Part shown: positions 1 to 6,551 of the stretch, one piece after another
Layout of the letters: each line of letters starts with the position of its first letter
Position numbering within the stretch: the first letter of the stretch is position 1
From: JBKHBT01 sp046542255
Lineage (GTDB): Bacteria > UBP14 > UBA6098 > JBKHBT01
Assembly (NCBI GenBank): GCA_046542255.1
Contig: JBKHBT010000108.1
Location: forward strand, 1 to 11,055
Reading direction: 5' to 3'
DNA: 11,055 nt
Position numbers and translations under genes: made by a program
The notes under the pieces: generated by a model
Told to the model about the DNA's origin: nothing
Database searches by the model: none
The model's input: only the letters and a program-made list of their open reading frames with translations

Positions 1-2
1 AA

Positions 3-76
3 TGCGCCCGCCCCGACTCGAACAGGGAACCTACAGATTCGTAGTCTGTCGCTCTATCCAATTGAGCTACGGGCGC
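3..76 (-). tRNA. tRNA-Arg (anticodon ACG)
   Basis: Read on the minus strand, this folds as a complete 74-nt cloverleaf. It has a 7-bp acceptor stem GCGCCCG/CGGGCGC, a D arm GCTC/GAGC with a GG-containing loop, an anticodon stem ACAGA/TCTGT with loop CTACGAA, and a T arm CCCTG/CGGGG with loop TTCGAGT. Loop positions 34-36 are ACG, so it decodes CGN arginine codons; A34 is normally deaminated to inosine by TadA in bacteria. The discriminator base is A. The two bases that follow (positions 2 and 1) read TT on the minus strand, so CCA is not encoded and must be added by CCA-adding enzyme. Confidence 0.97.
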
Positions 77-93
77 AATCGAAAAGCCTGTTA

Positions 94-122
94 AAAGTAA
101 TTGCCATTGCTGCCTATGTCAA
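94..122 (-). promoter_or_regulatory. Sigma-70-type promoter of the tRNA-Arg gene
   Basis: On the minus strand a perfect TTGACA (117-122) is followed after exactly 17 bp by TACTTT (94-99), a weak -10 match. Transcription would begin about 10 nt before the tRNA 5' end at position 76, which is the expected geometry for a tRNA gene. The -35 box and spacing are strong and the -10 is poor. Confidence 0.55.
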
Positions 123-212
123 GAAAAATAGATAATTTTCATAATGTCATTTTTTTGTGTAAAAATAAGGAATAAGTAAAAACATATACCAACTTACTAT
201 TTTAGAACAACT

Positions 213-236
213 TAGCAAAAAAGTGTAGCAAAAAGT
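213..236 (+). repeat. Tandem A-tract direct repeat upstream of the glycosyltransferase
   Basis: The unit TAGCAAAAAAGT (213-224) recurs as TAGCAAAAAGT (226-236), offset by 13 bp. It lies 24 bp or more upstream of the first glycosyltransferase start. It could be a bent-DNA/UP-like element or a double binding site. No function is shown by the sequence. Confidence 0.45.
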
Positions 237-248
237 TGAAGTTTTGAT

Positions 249-256
249 TATCTTTG
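249..256 (+). promoter_or_regulatory. Candidate TAnnTTTG-type -7 box before the glycosyltransferase operon
   Basis: TATCTTTG matches the TAnnTTTG core used by the Bacteroidota primary sigma factor and ends 4 bp before the ATG at 261. If used, the transcript would be leaderless or nearly so, which fits the absence of any Shine-Dalgarno sequence here. No good -33 TTTG is found at the expected distance, so the support is weak. The identical octamer occurs at 6483-6490. Confidence 0.25.
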
Positions 257-260
257 ATTT

Positions 261-1358
261 ATGAAAATCGGATTTGATGCAACAATCCTTACGAAGCGAT
301 TAACAGGTATCGGTTACTATACAATCAACCTAATCGATGCCATTTTGGATAATTATCCAGATGATGATGTTTATCTATTTGCACATCGGCCGCTCAAGAA
401 AAAGCCTCGTAATAAAAGAGCTAAGATAATAATCTCGAATTCTTTCCATGCACATACATTCCTTCAGTCCAAAATCAAATCGCTTTTAATGAAATACGAC
501 ATAGATATCATCCACGGGCCGAATTTCTATCTTCCACTTCTAAATAAAATACCCTCTATTGTTACAATTCATGATATGTCTGCTATTCTTTTTCCTAAGC
601 AACATACTTTTATTCATCGTCTTTCGCAGAAGATGCTCTATCCATCTGCAAATTCTGCCAATGCCATAATCTGTGTTAGCAGTTCTACAGCGGCCGATCT
701 CATTAAATTAAAACCCGGATTAGAAAACAAGATACATACAATCCATTCCGGCATAGAAAAAAGATTCTCGCCGGACATTCGGGATGACAGGATATCTTCG
801 AAATATAATCTCCCTGATAAATTTATACTTTTTCTTGGAACCTTAGAACCTCGTAAGAACCTTAATGGGCTTCTTCGCGCTTTTTCAAAGATTAGAAACA
901 AAATTCCTCATCGCCTGGTAATAGCCGGTGGAATCGGATGGAAAAACTCAACGATTTTCGATGAACTCGATCGTTTGGGCATCAAAAATTATGTGCATTT
1001 CCCGGGATATATTGATGATAAGGATCTTCCCAGCCTTTATCGCTCGGCATCTATATTTGTTTATCCTTCATTTTATGAAGGCTTTGGCCTTCCACCACTT
1101 GAAGCTATGGCCTGCGGAATTCCAACTATCACTTCCAATATTAGCTCTATGCCCGAAATTGCCGGCGAGGCAGCCATGCAAGTAGATCCTCATAGTGCCG
1201 ATAGCCTTGCTGATGCTATTTTGCAGATAGCCCAAAATCCCGAATTGGCGACAAACCTTGCACATAAAGGTATCAAAAAAGCTCAAGAATTTACCTGGGA
1301 CAAAACGGCACAAAAAACAGTAGAAATCTACAAATCGCTATTATATGGAAATAATTGA
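261..1358 (+). CDS. GT4-family glycosyltransferase (GT-B fold)
   Basis: A 365-residue protein with both Rossmann-like halves of a GT-B enzyme. The N-terminal acceptor domain opens with MKIGFDATIL and a glycine-rich GIGYYT turn (residues 16-21). The C-terminal donor domain contains GTLEPRKN (193-200, with the Arg/Lys that contacts the donor diphosphate) and the GT4 EX7E motif E273-E281 in YEGFGLPPLE. Family members transfer a sugar, often mannose, from an NDP donor onto lipid-linked or surface glycans at the cytoplasmic face. The exact sugar cannot be read from the sequence. The ATG is fixed by homology to the usual family start, but no Shine-Dalgarno precedes it. It lies 54 bp upstream of a second GT4 gene on the same strand, so the two probably form one transcript for surface polysaccharide or glycolipid assembly. 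Confidence 0.93.
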   Translation: MKIGFDATILTKRLTGIGYYTINLIDAILDNYPDDDVYLFAHRPLKKKPRNKRAKIIISNSFHAHTFLQSKIKSLLMKYDIDIIHGPNFYLPLLNKIPSIVTIHDMSAILFPKQHTFIHRLSQKMLYPSANSANAIICVSSSTAADLIKLKPGLENKIHTIHSGIEKRFSPDIRDDRISSKYNLPDKFILFLGTLEPRKNLNGLLRAFSKIRNKIPHRLVIAGGIGWKNSTIFDELDRLGIKNYVHFPGYIDDKDLPSLYRSASIFVYPSFYEGFGLPPLEAMACGIPTITSNISSMPEIAGEAAMQVDPHSADSLADAILQIAQNPELATNLAHKGIKKAQEFTWDKTAQKTVEIYKSLLYGNN

Positions 1359-1412
1359 CTCAATTTATAAAAAACTATTGAATAAATTATTAAATACTCT
1401 TTATTTACGAAT

Positions 1413-2525
1413 ATGAAAGTCGCATTTGTACATGAATATCTAAATCAATACGGCGGTGCCGAGATTGTCCTGCGTCATATGCATGACCTATATCCAGATG
1501 CTCCGGTATATACCCTGATATACAATCCCAAAAAGCTTCCCGCTGATATCAATAAATGGGATATTCGGCCGGTTGGATGGTCAAAATATCTGCCATTTAA
1601 GAACAAGCTATTTAGGAATTATGCTTTGATCTATCCTACGATGGTCGAGCAGATCGATCTTCGAGAATATGACCTTGTTTTATCATCCTCATATATTTGG
1701 GCCCGTGGAGTAATAACGCCCAGCCGATGTCTTCATATTACATATTGCCACACTCCAACAAGACAGTCCTGGGAACTCTATTTCGACTATAAAGAAAGTT
1801 ATTCGCGCTTTATCCGTAAGGTTATATACCCCTTTGCTTTTAATTACTTACGCATGTGGGATAAGCTCGCAGCCGATAGAGTCGATGAATATATTGCCAA
1901 TTCTGCCAATGTGAAACAAAGAATCAAAAAATACTATCGCCGTGATTCCGAAATAATATATCCGCCTGTCGAATCTGAAAAATATACACTCTCAACAAGC
2001 TATCATGATTATTACATATGCCTTTCGAGATTAGTCCCATACAAGAGAATCGATCTCGCTGTCGAGGCATTCAATAGGCTCGGGAAAAAACTCGTAGTTG
2101 TCGGAACCGGAAATGAAATAAATCACCTGAAACATATTGCAAAAAATAATATTGAATTTACCGGTTTTGTCTCATCGAGCGAAAAAGACAAGCTTCTTTC
2201 AAAGGCGAAAGCCCTTATCTTCCCTGGCGAGGAGGATTTTGGCATTGTGCCAGTCGAAGCTCAGCTTTCTGGAAAACCGGTTATTGGCTTTGGGAAAGCC
2301 GGCATTTTAGAAACCGTAGAAGAGAATAAAACCGGCATCCATTTCAATGAGCAAACAGTAGATTCGATAATTGATGCAGTTGAAAGGTTCGAGCAAAAAA
2401 TCGATGATTTCGACCCATATGCCATAAGAGATTTTGCTATGCAATTTGATAAAAATATATTCATCGATAAAATGAAAAACTTTATCGACCGAAAATACAG
2501 CTTGTGGATAGAGAATCTACCTTGA
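1413..2525 (+). CDS. GT4-family glycosyltransferase, WbaZ-like (probable mannosyltransferase)
   Basis: A 370-residue GT-B glycosyltransferase. The N-terminus has the sugar-nucleotide transferase signature HEYLNQYGGAE (7-17) followed by a region rich in aromatic residues including YCHTPTRQSWELYFDY (111-126), typical of the WbaZ/GDP-mannose-dependent group. The donor domain shows SRLVPYKRID (205-214) and the EX7E motif E274-E282 in EDFGIVPVE. The role is inferred as addition of a hexose, likely mannose, to an O-antigen-like or other surface glycan; donor specificity is a family-level inference. It starts 54 bp after the preceding glycosyltransferase with no Shine-Dalgarno and no hairpin in between. 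Its TGA ends 1 bp from the stop codon of the convergent SIMPL gene. Confidence 0.92.
   Translation: MKVAFVHEYLNQYGGAEIVLRHMHDLYPDAPVYTLIYNPKKLPADINKWDIRPVGWSKYLPFKNKLFRNYALIYPTMVEQIDLREYDLVLSSSYIWARGVITPSRCLHITYCHTPTRQSWELYFDYKESYSRFIRKVIYPFAFNYLRMWDKLAADRVDEYIANSANVKQRIKKYYRRDSEIIYPPVESEKYTLSTSYHDYYICLSRLVPYKRIDLAVEAFNRLGKKLVVVGTGNEINHLKHIAKNNIEFTGFVSSSEKDKLLSKAKALIFPGEEDFGIVPVEAQLSGKPVIGFGKAGILETVEENKTGIHFNEQTVDSIIDAVERFEQKIDDFDPYAIRDFAMQFDKNIFIDKMKNFIDRKYSLWIENLP
2464..2488 (-). terminator. Possible terminator of the nadC operon, inside the convergent gene
   Basis: An 8-bp perfect inverted repeat, TCGATAAA (2464-2471) with TTTATCGA (2481-2488), has a 9-nt loop. On the minus strand it is followed by a T-rich stretch (TGAATATATTTTTATC). 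It lies about 40 bp past the SIMPL stop codon and within the 3' end of the opposing glycosyltransferase. The stem is AT-rich and weak, so this is only a candidate. Confidence 0.25.
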
Positions 2526-2526
2526 G

Positions 2527-3240
2527 CTATTTCAAAGAATACTTAACCTTGAAATATGCAGATGCCTTGACCTTCATTTCAAAAATATTGTCACTATCAA
2601 AATTATTAGACTGAGTATTATCACCACTAATGTTTATGATTGAATTTGCAGTTTTAGCTGTATTATCCGAATTATAGCTTTCTATAGTGGTAAAATTTTC
2701 AATTATTTCGATTGGTTTGCCCAATTTTGTTTCTATTTTCAATGCAATAAATTCTGCCTTTTTCTCGGCAGCTTCAAGTGCCTTAGTTATTGCTTCTTCT
2801 TTCAAAGCTGGGATATCCTCTACAGAAAATTCAACATAACTAATTGTCATATCGCTTTCGCTGGAAATTATCCTGATAGCCTGACTAATAAGAGACAAGT
2901 CATCAATAGTTATATTTGCCCTTATCCTTGCTTTATATTCATTAGGTGTTTTTATGAATCTTTTGGCATCTTTTTTACTGGTTGTAAGGCTGGGGATTTT
3001 AATTTTCTCTTTTTCGAAGCCAATATCATCAAGCTGGTCGATTAGATTTTTGGCATTGTTTTTTGCTGCTTTGTAAGCATCATCGCCACTTTTTCCTTTT
3101 GCTTCGATATTTACACTTATCTTACAATAATCTGCATCGACAATAATTTCAGCATGGCCTTCGACAGTTATCGTTCCATTTTCTGCCTGAGCAAATAGCC
3201 CACAAATAAAGATAAAAAGTATCAGACTTAACTTTTTCAT
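2527..3240 (-). CDS. Exported SIMPL-domain (DUF541, YggE-like) protein
   Basis: From the ATG at 3240 this is a 237-residue protein with a classical signal peptide: MKK, then a hydrophobic stretch LSLILFIFICGLF, then AQA before Glu20. It lacks a lipobox, so a soluble periplasmic product is expected. The mature part begins ITVEGHAEIIVDADYCKISVNI, the usual opening of SIMPL domains (YggE/BP26 family, which form oligomeric rings; their function is poorly defined, with stress links). It carries the domain through to residue 237, a typical family length. An in-frame GTG 27 bp upstream exists, but AAGGA (3246-3250) sits 5 nt before the ATG and decides the start. It is the last gene of the nadC operon, 16 bp after the eIF-2B-like gene. 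Confidence 0.9.
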   Translation of the reverse strand: MKKLSLILFIFICGLFAQAENGTITVEGHAEIIVDADYCKISVNIEAKGKSGDDAYKAAKNNAKNLIDQLDDIGFEKEKIKIPSLTTSKKDAKRFIKTPNEYKARIRANITIDDLSLISQAIRIISSESDMTISYVEFSVEDIPALKEEAITKALEAAEKKAEFIALKIETKLGKPIEIIENFTTIESYNSDNTAKTANSIINISGDNTQSNNFDSDNIFEMKVKASAYFKVKYSLK

Positions 3241-3256
3241 TACAATCCTTCTTTTT

Positions 3257-4027
3257 TTAGTCTTCACCGATATATTTTGTTACAAATTCATTTTGAATAA
3301 TCTCAAATACAGGTTCGACCTGCAAAATTCCATCTACGCTTTTTTCCTGTTCTTCAAGTGCGAGATTGCAGCTTTCTATTTGCTTCATTTTCGATGCTGC
3401 CACATAGAAAGGAATATCAAAATACCTTGCCATAAGTGCCAGTGCCATTGTTCCATTCCGATTTACGAACAATTCATCACAGGATTGATCTGCGCCAACG
3501 ATTATTATATTTGCCACCGATACAAATCTGCCATAGGCCAAATCCGGGAAAATCACGACTTTATGCCCCAGCTTAAGAAGTTTTTCGGCTTGGTCAAGCC
3601 CATCCTTTTGAGGATAACCGAATGATAAATAAACAGTCTGGAAGTTCTTTTCTTTGGCCGCCAGTTCTAATATTGCATAAATAGTATGGCTCTGGCTAAT
3701 TGTCATCACTTTTCCATTTTTTGGAAGGTATTTTTGGGCATTTTTTGCAATTTGTTTATCGGAATTATCAAGTGTCTTCAGCAATTTATTTGCTTTTAGG
3801 ACTTTATTACGGTTAACTTCTTTGAGTCTTCGGGCAATATTTTGCAATACAGCCATTTCTGGGAATCTTTCAATGAGTATATCTGCCATCTCATCAATAT
3901 CGCTTGACTTGTGATTTTCGATAACTATAAGTTCGAGAAAATCCTTGGCCAATCTGACAGAACCGCTTTTGTTATCATTAAGAATATTCTGAAAATTCTC
4001 AGAGATTGGTTCTTTGCTTTTGGGCAT
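3257..4027 (-). CDS. eIF-2B / MtnA / ribose-1,5-bisphosphate isomerase-fold protein
   Basis: The 256-residue protein has the architecture of PF01008: a helical N-terminal part (about 1-100) and a Rossmann-like C-terminal part. Family landmarks are MTISQSHT (108-115), VYLSFGYPQKDG (132-143), KVVIFPDLA (156-164), VGAD (177-180), VNRNGT (188-193) and PFYVAASKMK (206-215). The isomerases MtnA and R15P isomerase (about 320-350 residues) use a Cys in the first of these loops and an Asp in VGAD. Here Asp180 is kept, but the first loop has Ser and no Cys, and the usual ESRP is replaced by SFGYP. A sugar-phosphate isomerase role is therefore uncertain; a ligand-sensing eIF-2B-like role is equally possible. 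The ATG lies 1 bp after the PASTA gene stop, so translation is probably coupled; GGAG lies 9 nt upstream of it. Confidence 0.8.
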   Translation of the reverse strand: MPKSKEPISENFQNILNDNKSGSVRLAKDFLELIVIENHKSSDIDEMADILIERFPEMAVLQNIARRLKEVNRNKVLKANKLLKTLDNSDKQIAKNAQKYLPKNGKVMTISQSHTIYAILELAAKEKNFQTVYLSFGYPQKDGLDQAEKLLKLGHKVVIFPDLAYGRFVSVANIIIVGADQSCDELFVNRNGTMALALMARYFDIPFYVAASKMKQIESCNLALEEQEKSVDGILQVEPVFEIIQNEFVTKYIGED

Positions 4028-4028
4028 A

Positions 4029-4760
4029 TTATTTGGCTCCCTGGCTAACCAATAATGTTACAACAGAACCTCTTGGAAGAAGCGTCCCCGGATCGACTGA
4101 TTGTTTATAAACTGTATTTTCTCTAATCGATGGAATCCTTCGATATTTATATACAATTCCAAGCTCGAGTTCATCCTTCATTTCATCGATATACTCGACA
4201 TCCATACCGATAAAATTAGGCACCTGTACTTCTGTGTCCCTCGACCCAAGGCTGACAACAATGTCTATCTCTTCACCGACAAATAGAGTTTCTCCGGGAG
4301 CTGGATTTGTTTTTATTACATGGGCTTCGAGTATATCATCATTATATTCTGATTTTACATTGCCCAGAGTAATTTTTGCAGAATTCAATGCTATCTCCGC
4401 CTCTCTAATCGAATTATCAATAATATCTGGAACAACTGCACGTTCATTGCCGAGGCTTTTGACAACTTTTATTGTTCTGCCTCTTTTGGAGAATGAACCT
4501 GCGCCTGGAATTTGCAATGCCACAAAACCGGATGGATATTCTTCCGAATGCTCTTCGTAGAGTACTCTAAGGCCAAATCCCAATCTTTGTGCTTCCAATT
4601 TGGCGGCTTCGACCTCCTGCCCGACAAGGTCTGGAATCGGTTTCGATTGTCCATGGCGAACATATAGCATCATGGCATATTGATCGAAAATATATATACC
4701 AACACCAAATAAAACCACGAAAATCAAAAGATAGATTATTGCATTTCTGACTTTCTCCAT
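4029..4760 (-). CDS. Membrane-anchored three-PASTA-domain protein
   Basis: A 243-residue protein with a short cytoplasmic N-terminus, one transmembrane helix (about 7-26) and three tandem PASTA repeats outside the membrane: roughly 40-103 (PIPDLVGQ to VVKSLG), 107-172 (AVVPDIIDNS to VVSLG) and 177-241 (VQVPNFIGMD to LLVSQG). PASTA domains bind peptidoglycan fragments or beta-lactams in Ser/Thr kinases and PBPs. Here there is neither kinase nor transpeptidase domain, so a stand-alone cell-wall-binding anchor or sensor is inferred. Stand-alone PASTA proteins of this shape are common in FCB-group bacteria. The ATG directly abuts the birA TAG stop; AAGGA within the end of birA serves as its ribosome site. 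Confidence 0.92.
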   Translation of the reverse strand: MEKVRNAIIYLLIFVVLFGVGIYIFDQYAMMLYVRHGQSKPIPDLVGQEVEAAKLEAQRLGFGLRVLYEEHSEEYPSGFVALQIPGAGSFSKRGRTIKVVKSLGNERAVVPDIIDNSIREAEIALNSAKITLGNVKSEYNDDILEAHVIKTNPAPGETLFVGEEIDIVVSLGSRDTEVQVPNFIGMDVEYIDEMKDELELGIVYKYRRIPSIRENTVYKQSVDPGTLLPRGSVVTLLVSQGAK

Positions 4761-5507
4761 CTATGCTTCCTTAGGAATTAGGCTACCTGTAATAATCGCT
4801 TTTTTCTGGCCACAAATATCCAAAACAATTGCGCCATCATCGGAGAGATCGATGAACTTACCTTCCTGCTCTTTATCACCATTTTGGATTATAATATCCT
4901 TATCAAGAAATGCCATATTTTCTTTAAGCCTTTTTTTCTGGGCAGGAAAACCTGTTTCATGTATTTCATCGAGCATCTCTTTCAAATTGATGATTGTTCT
5001 CTCTATAATATCGAATTTATTGTCCATCGACAATGGGCCGATCGAAGTAGCCGTATCGATATTAATCATTTCTTTATCGAAGGTATTGATGCCTATGCCG
5101 AGTACTGTCATATCGTTTTTCGTCTGAATAAGGATACCAGCAAGCTTTTTATCATATAATAATATATCATTCGGCCATTTGATAGTTGTATCCGCACATC
5201 TTTGCATTTTGAGGGCTCTGAGGATAGACAGGGCTGCGATTAGGGCAAACCATGTCGGGAAGATTTTTTCTATTATCAGGCTAAAGTATATTCCGCCTTC
5301 GGGAGAATGCCATTTTTTGCTCATCCTGCCTCTTCCCATTAGCTGTCTATCTGCAATAATTAGAATTCCATCGGACCGGTCTTCTTTTTCTATCAAATCC
5401 ATTGCTAATCCATTAGTAGAATGAATTTCTTCATAATGCTGTACCGTATTGATCATTTCCAGACCGATAAGCCTCTGCAAGTTTTGATTTAAATGCTCTT
5501 TAGTCAA
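4761..5507 (-). CDS. birA: Biotin--[acetyl-CoA-carboxylase] ligase, no DNA-binding domain
   Basis: A 248-residue class I biotin protein ligase. It adenylates biotin and transfers it to the lysine of a biotin carboxyl carrier protein in the cytoplasm. Visible motifs are STN (30-32), the biotinyl-AMP loop MGRGRMSKKWHSP (57-69), KWPNDI (110-115), KLAGIL (121-126) and GIGIN (137-141). The SH3-like C-terminal domain follows (about 200-248, ending GSLIP). There is no N-terminal helix-turn-helix, so it is not a BirA-type repressor. The start is a TTG at 5505-5507 inside the end of nadC, with a 4-bp ATTGA-type overlap and GGAG just upstream. The first 20 residues (repeated Leu, then IGLEMINTVQHYEEIHSTN) fit the family, which supports this start over the internal ATG at 5456. 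Confidence 0.93.
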   Translation of the reverse strand: MTKEHLNQNLQRLIGLEMINTVQHYEEIHSTNGLAMDLIEKEDRSDGILIIADRQLMGRGRMSKKWHSPEGGIYFSLIIEKIFPTWFALIAALSILRALKMQRCADTTIKWPNDILLYDKKLAGILIQTKNDMTVLGIGINTFDKEMINIDTATSIGPLSMDNKFDIIERTIINLKEMLDEIHETGFPAQKKRLKENMAFLDKDIIIQNGDKEQEGKFIDLSDDGAIVLDICGQKKAIITGSLIPKEA

Positions 5508-6358
5508 TTTTCTCCAACCTCGAATAATAAACTTATATCCGATGCTTTGACAGAATGAGTTATCGCTCCGGATGAAATATATTCGACACCTGTTGCAGCA
5601 TAATCTGCGATATTTTCTTCATTTATTCCACCGGAAGCCTCGAAAGGCACTTTATAGTCCTTTTCACTTCTTATTTCGATAGCTTTTAATATCTCATCGG
5701 GGGTAAAATTATCGAGCATTATTCTATCGATTGGGTATTTAAGGGCAGTTTTCAATTCATCGAAATTGGTGACCTCCACCTCTACAGGAACACGTGGCAT
5801 TCTGTCCATAATTCTTCGCAATGTGCCTTTCATGCCTCCTATTGCATGGATATGATTTTCTTTTACCAGTACCATATCATAAAGCCCCATCCTGTGATTT
5901 ACGCCGCCGGCGGTCCGCACTGCATATTTCTCGAGAGCGCGAAGGCAGGGTAGTGTTTTTCTCGTATCGAGTAATTTGGTGTCTCTATTGCCAATAAGGC
6001 TGACGAGTTTATGAGTCTGGGTAGCGACTCCGCAGGTATGCTGCAAGAAATTAAGAGCAGTGCGTTCTCCTGCCAGCATTTTGGAATAATCGCCATATAC
6101 GCCGCCAATCAAGTCGCCTTTTTTGAAATGTGCCCCCTCGGGCAAATTCTGAACAACTTTCAATTCCGGGTCTAAAATCTCGAATATCATTCCGACCATG
6201 AAAAATCCTGCCAGGACTCCATCTTCTTTGGCAATAAAGCTACCGCTTCCGGAAGATTCTCGGCCAATTAGAATATCGCAGGTTATATCGCCATCGCCAA
6301 AATCCTCTTCCAATGCATCGATGGCTATCTTTCTTAAATATGCTCTATCTAAATCCAT
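5504..6358 (-). CDS. nadC: Nicotinate-nucleotide pyrophosphorylase (quinolinate phosphoribosyltransferase)
   Basis: A 284-residue NadC that converts quinolinate and PRPP to nicotinate mononucleotide in de novo NAD synthesis. Hallmarks are EEDFGDGDIT (17-26), GERTALNFLQHTCGVAT (97-113), LDTRKTLPCLR (130-140), EKYAV (143-147), NHRMGLYD (154-161), VKENHI (165-170), EVEV (193-196), MLDNF (214-218) and FEASGGI (239-245). The length is typical of the family (about 280). The reading frame stays open upstream for 27 codons, but those residues are unlike any NadC. GGAAGG (6365-6370) sits 6 nt before the ATG at 6358, fixing the start. It is the first gene of the operon with birA, PASTA, eIF-2B-like and SIMPL genes. 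No nadA or nadB is in the window. Confidence 0.97.
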   Translation of the reverse strand: MDLDRAYLRKIAIDALEEDFGDGDITCDILIGRESSGSGSFIAKEDGVLAGFFMVGMIFEILDPELKVVQNLPEGAHFKKGDLIGGVYGDYSKMLAGERTALNFLQHTCGVATQTHKLVSLIGNRDTKLLDTRKTLPCLRALEKYAVRTAGGVNHRMGLYDMVLVKENHIHAIGGMKGTLRRIMDRMPRVPVEVEVTNFDELKTALKYPIDRIMLDNFTPDEILKAIEIRSEKDYKVPFEASGGINEENIADYAATGVEYISSGAITHSVKASDISLLFEVGEN

Positions 6359-6364
6359 TAAATG

Positions 6365-6370
6365 CCTTCC
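6365..6370 (-). promoter_or_regulatory. Ribosome binding site deciding the nadC start
   Basis: GGAAGG on the minus strand, 6 nt before the ATG at 6356-6358. It selects this ATG over earlier in-frame codons. Confidence 0.7.
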
Positions 6371-6402
6371 CTTATTTAATTCTGCCTCCCAAACAAGTAT
6401 TA

Positions 6403-6419
6403 CCCATATTAAATATGGG
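6403..6419. promoter_or_regulatory. 17-bp palindrome upstream of nadC (candidate operator)
   Basis: CCCATATT A AATATGGG is a perfect 8-bp-arm palindrome around a single central base, 44 bp upstream of the nadC ATG. On the minus strand a weak promoter-like TTGCAA (6434-6439 complement) lies 14 bp before it, so the palindrome would overlap a -10 region. It has no T-tract on either side and is not a terminator. A repressor site for NAD genes is an inference; it does not match an NrtR or NiaR motif that I can recall with certainty. Confidence 0.4.
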
Positions 6420-6443
6420 CAAAAATTCTGCCGTTGCAAGTTA

Positions 6444-6471
6444 ATTTACAAAATTTGAGTAATTTGTAAAT
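6444..6471. repeat. Inverted repeat in the divergent nadC / membrane-protein promoter region
   Basis: ATTTACAAA (6444-6452) and TTTGTAAAT (6463-6471) are exact inverted 9-mers with a 10-bp spacer ATTTGAGTAA. Centre-to-centre spacing is 19 bp, near two helical turns, as for a dimeric regulator. It lies between the divergently transcribed nadC and the gene at 6552 and could serve either. The region is AT-rich, so chance is possible. Confidence 0.35.
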
Positions 6472-6482
6472 ATTAAATCCAC

Positions 6483-6490
6483 TATCTTTG
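6483..6490 (+). promoter_or_regulatory. Candidate TAnnTTTG-type -7 box for the gene at 6552
   Basis: TATCTTTG, identical to the octamer at 249-256, is 61 bp upstream of the ATG at 6552. A TTTG at 6463-6466 precedes it by 16 bp, slightly short for the known -33/-7 spacing. Weak evidence. Confidence 0.22.
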
Positions 6491-6537
6491 AGATTATTGG
6501 TTTATTTTTGTTTTTTTTTCAATATATTTGTTTATAG

Positions 6538-6543
6538 AAAGGA
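6538..6543 (+). promoter_or_regulatory. Ribosome binding site deciding the start at 6552
   Basis: AAAGGA lies 8 nt before the ATG at 6552. The in-frame TTG at 6528 has no such site and would add eight charged residues before the membrane helix, so ATG 6552 is preferred. Confidence 0.6.
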
Positions 6544-6551
6544 AAGATGAT

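Noticed and set aside
1..260. tRNA gene as an integration hot spot for the glycosyltransferase pair
   Set aside because: The glycosyltransferases lie on the tRNA 5' side, the 3' end points out of the window, and no integrase or duplicated tRNA end is present.
3241..3267. GTG start giving a SIMPL protein 9 residues longer
   Set aside because: It would put KTKKRRIV ahead of the signal peptide and its codons encompass the AAGGA ribosome site of the ATG at 3240.
6359..6439. N-terminal extension of NadC by 27 residues
   Set aside because: Extra residues do not resemble NadC, cross the palindrome, and a good ribosome site marks the ATG at 6358.
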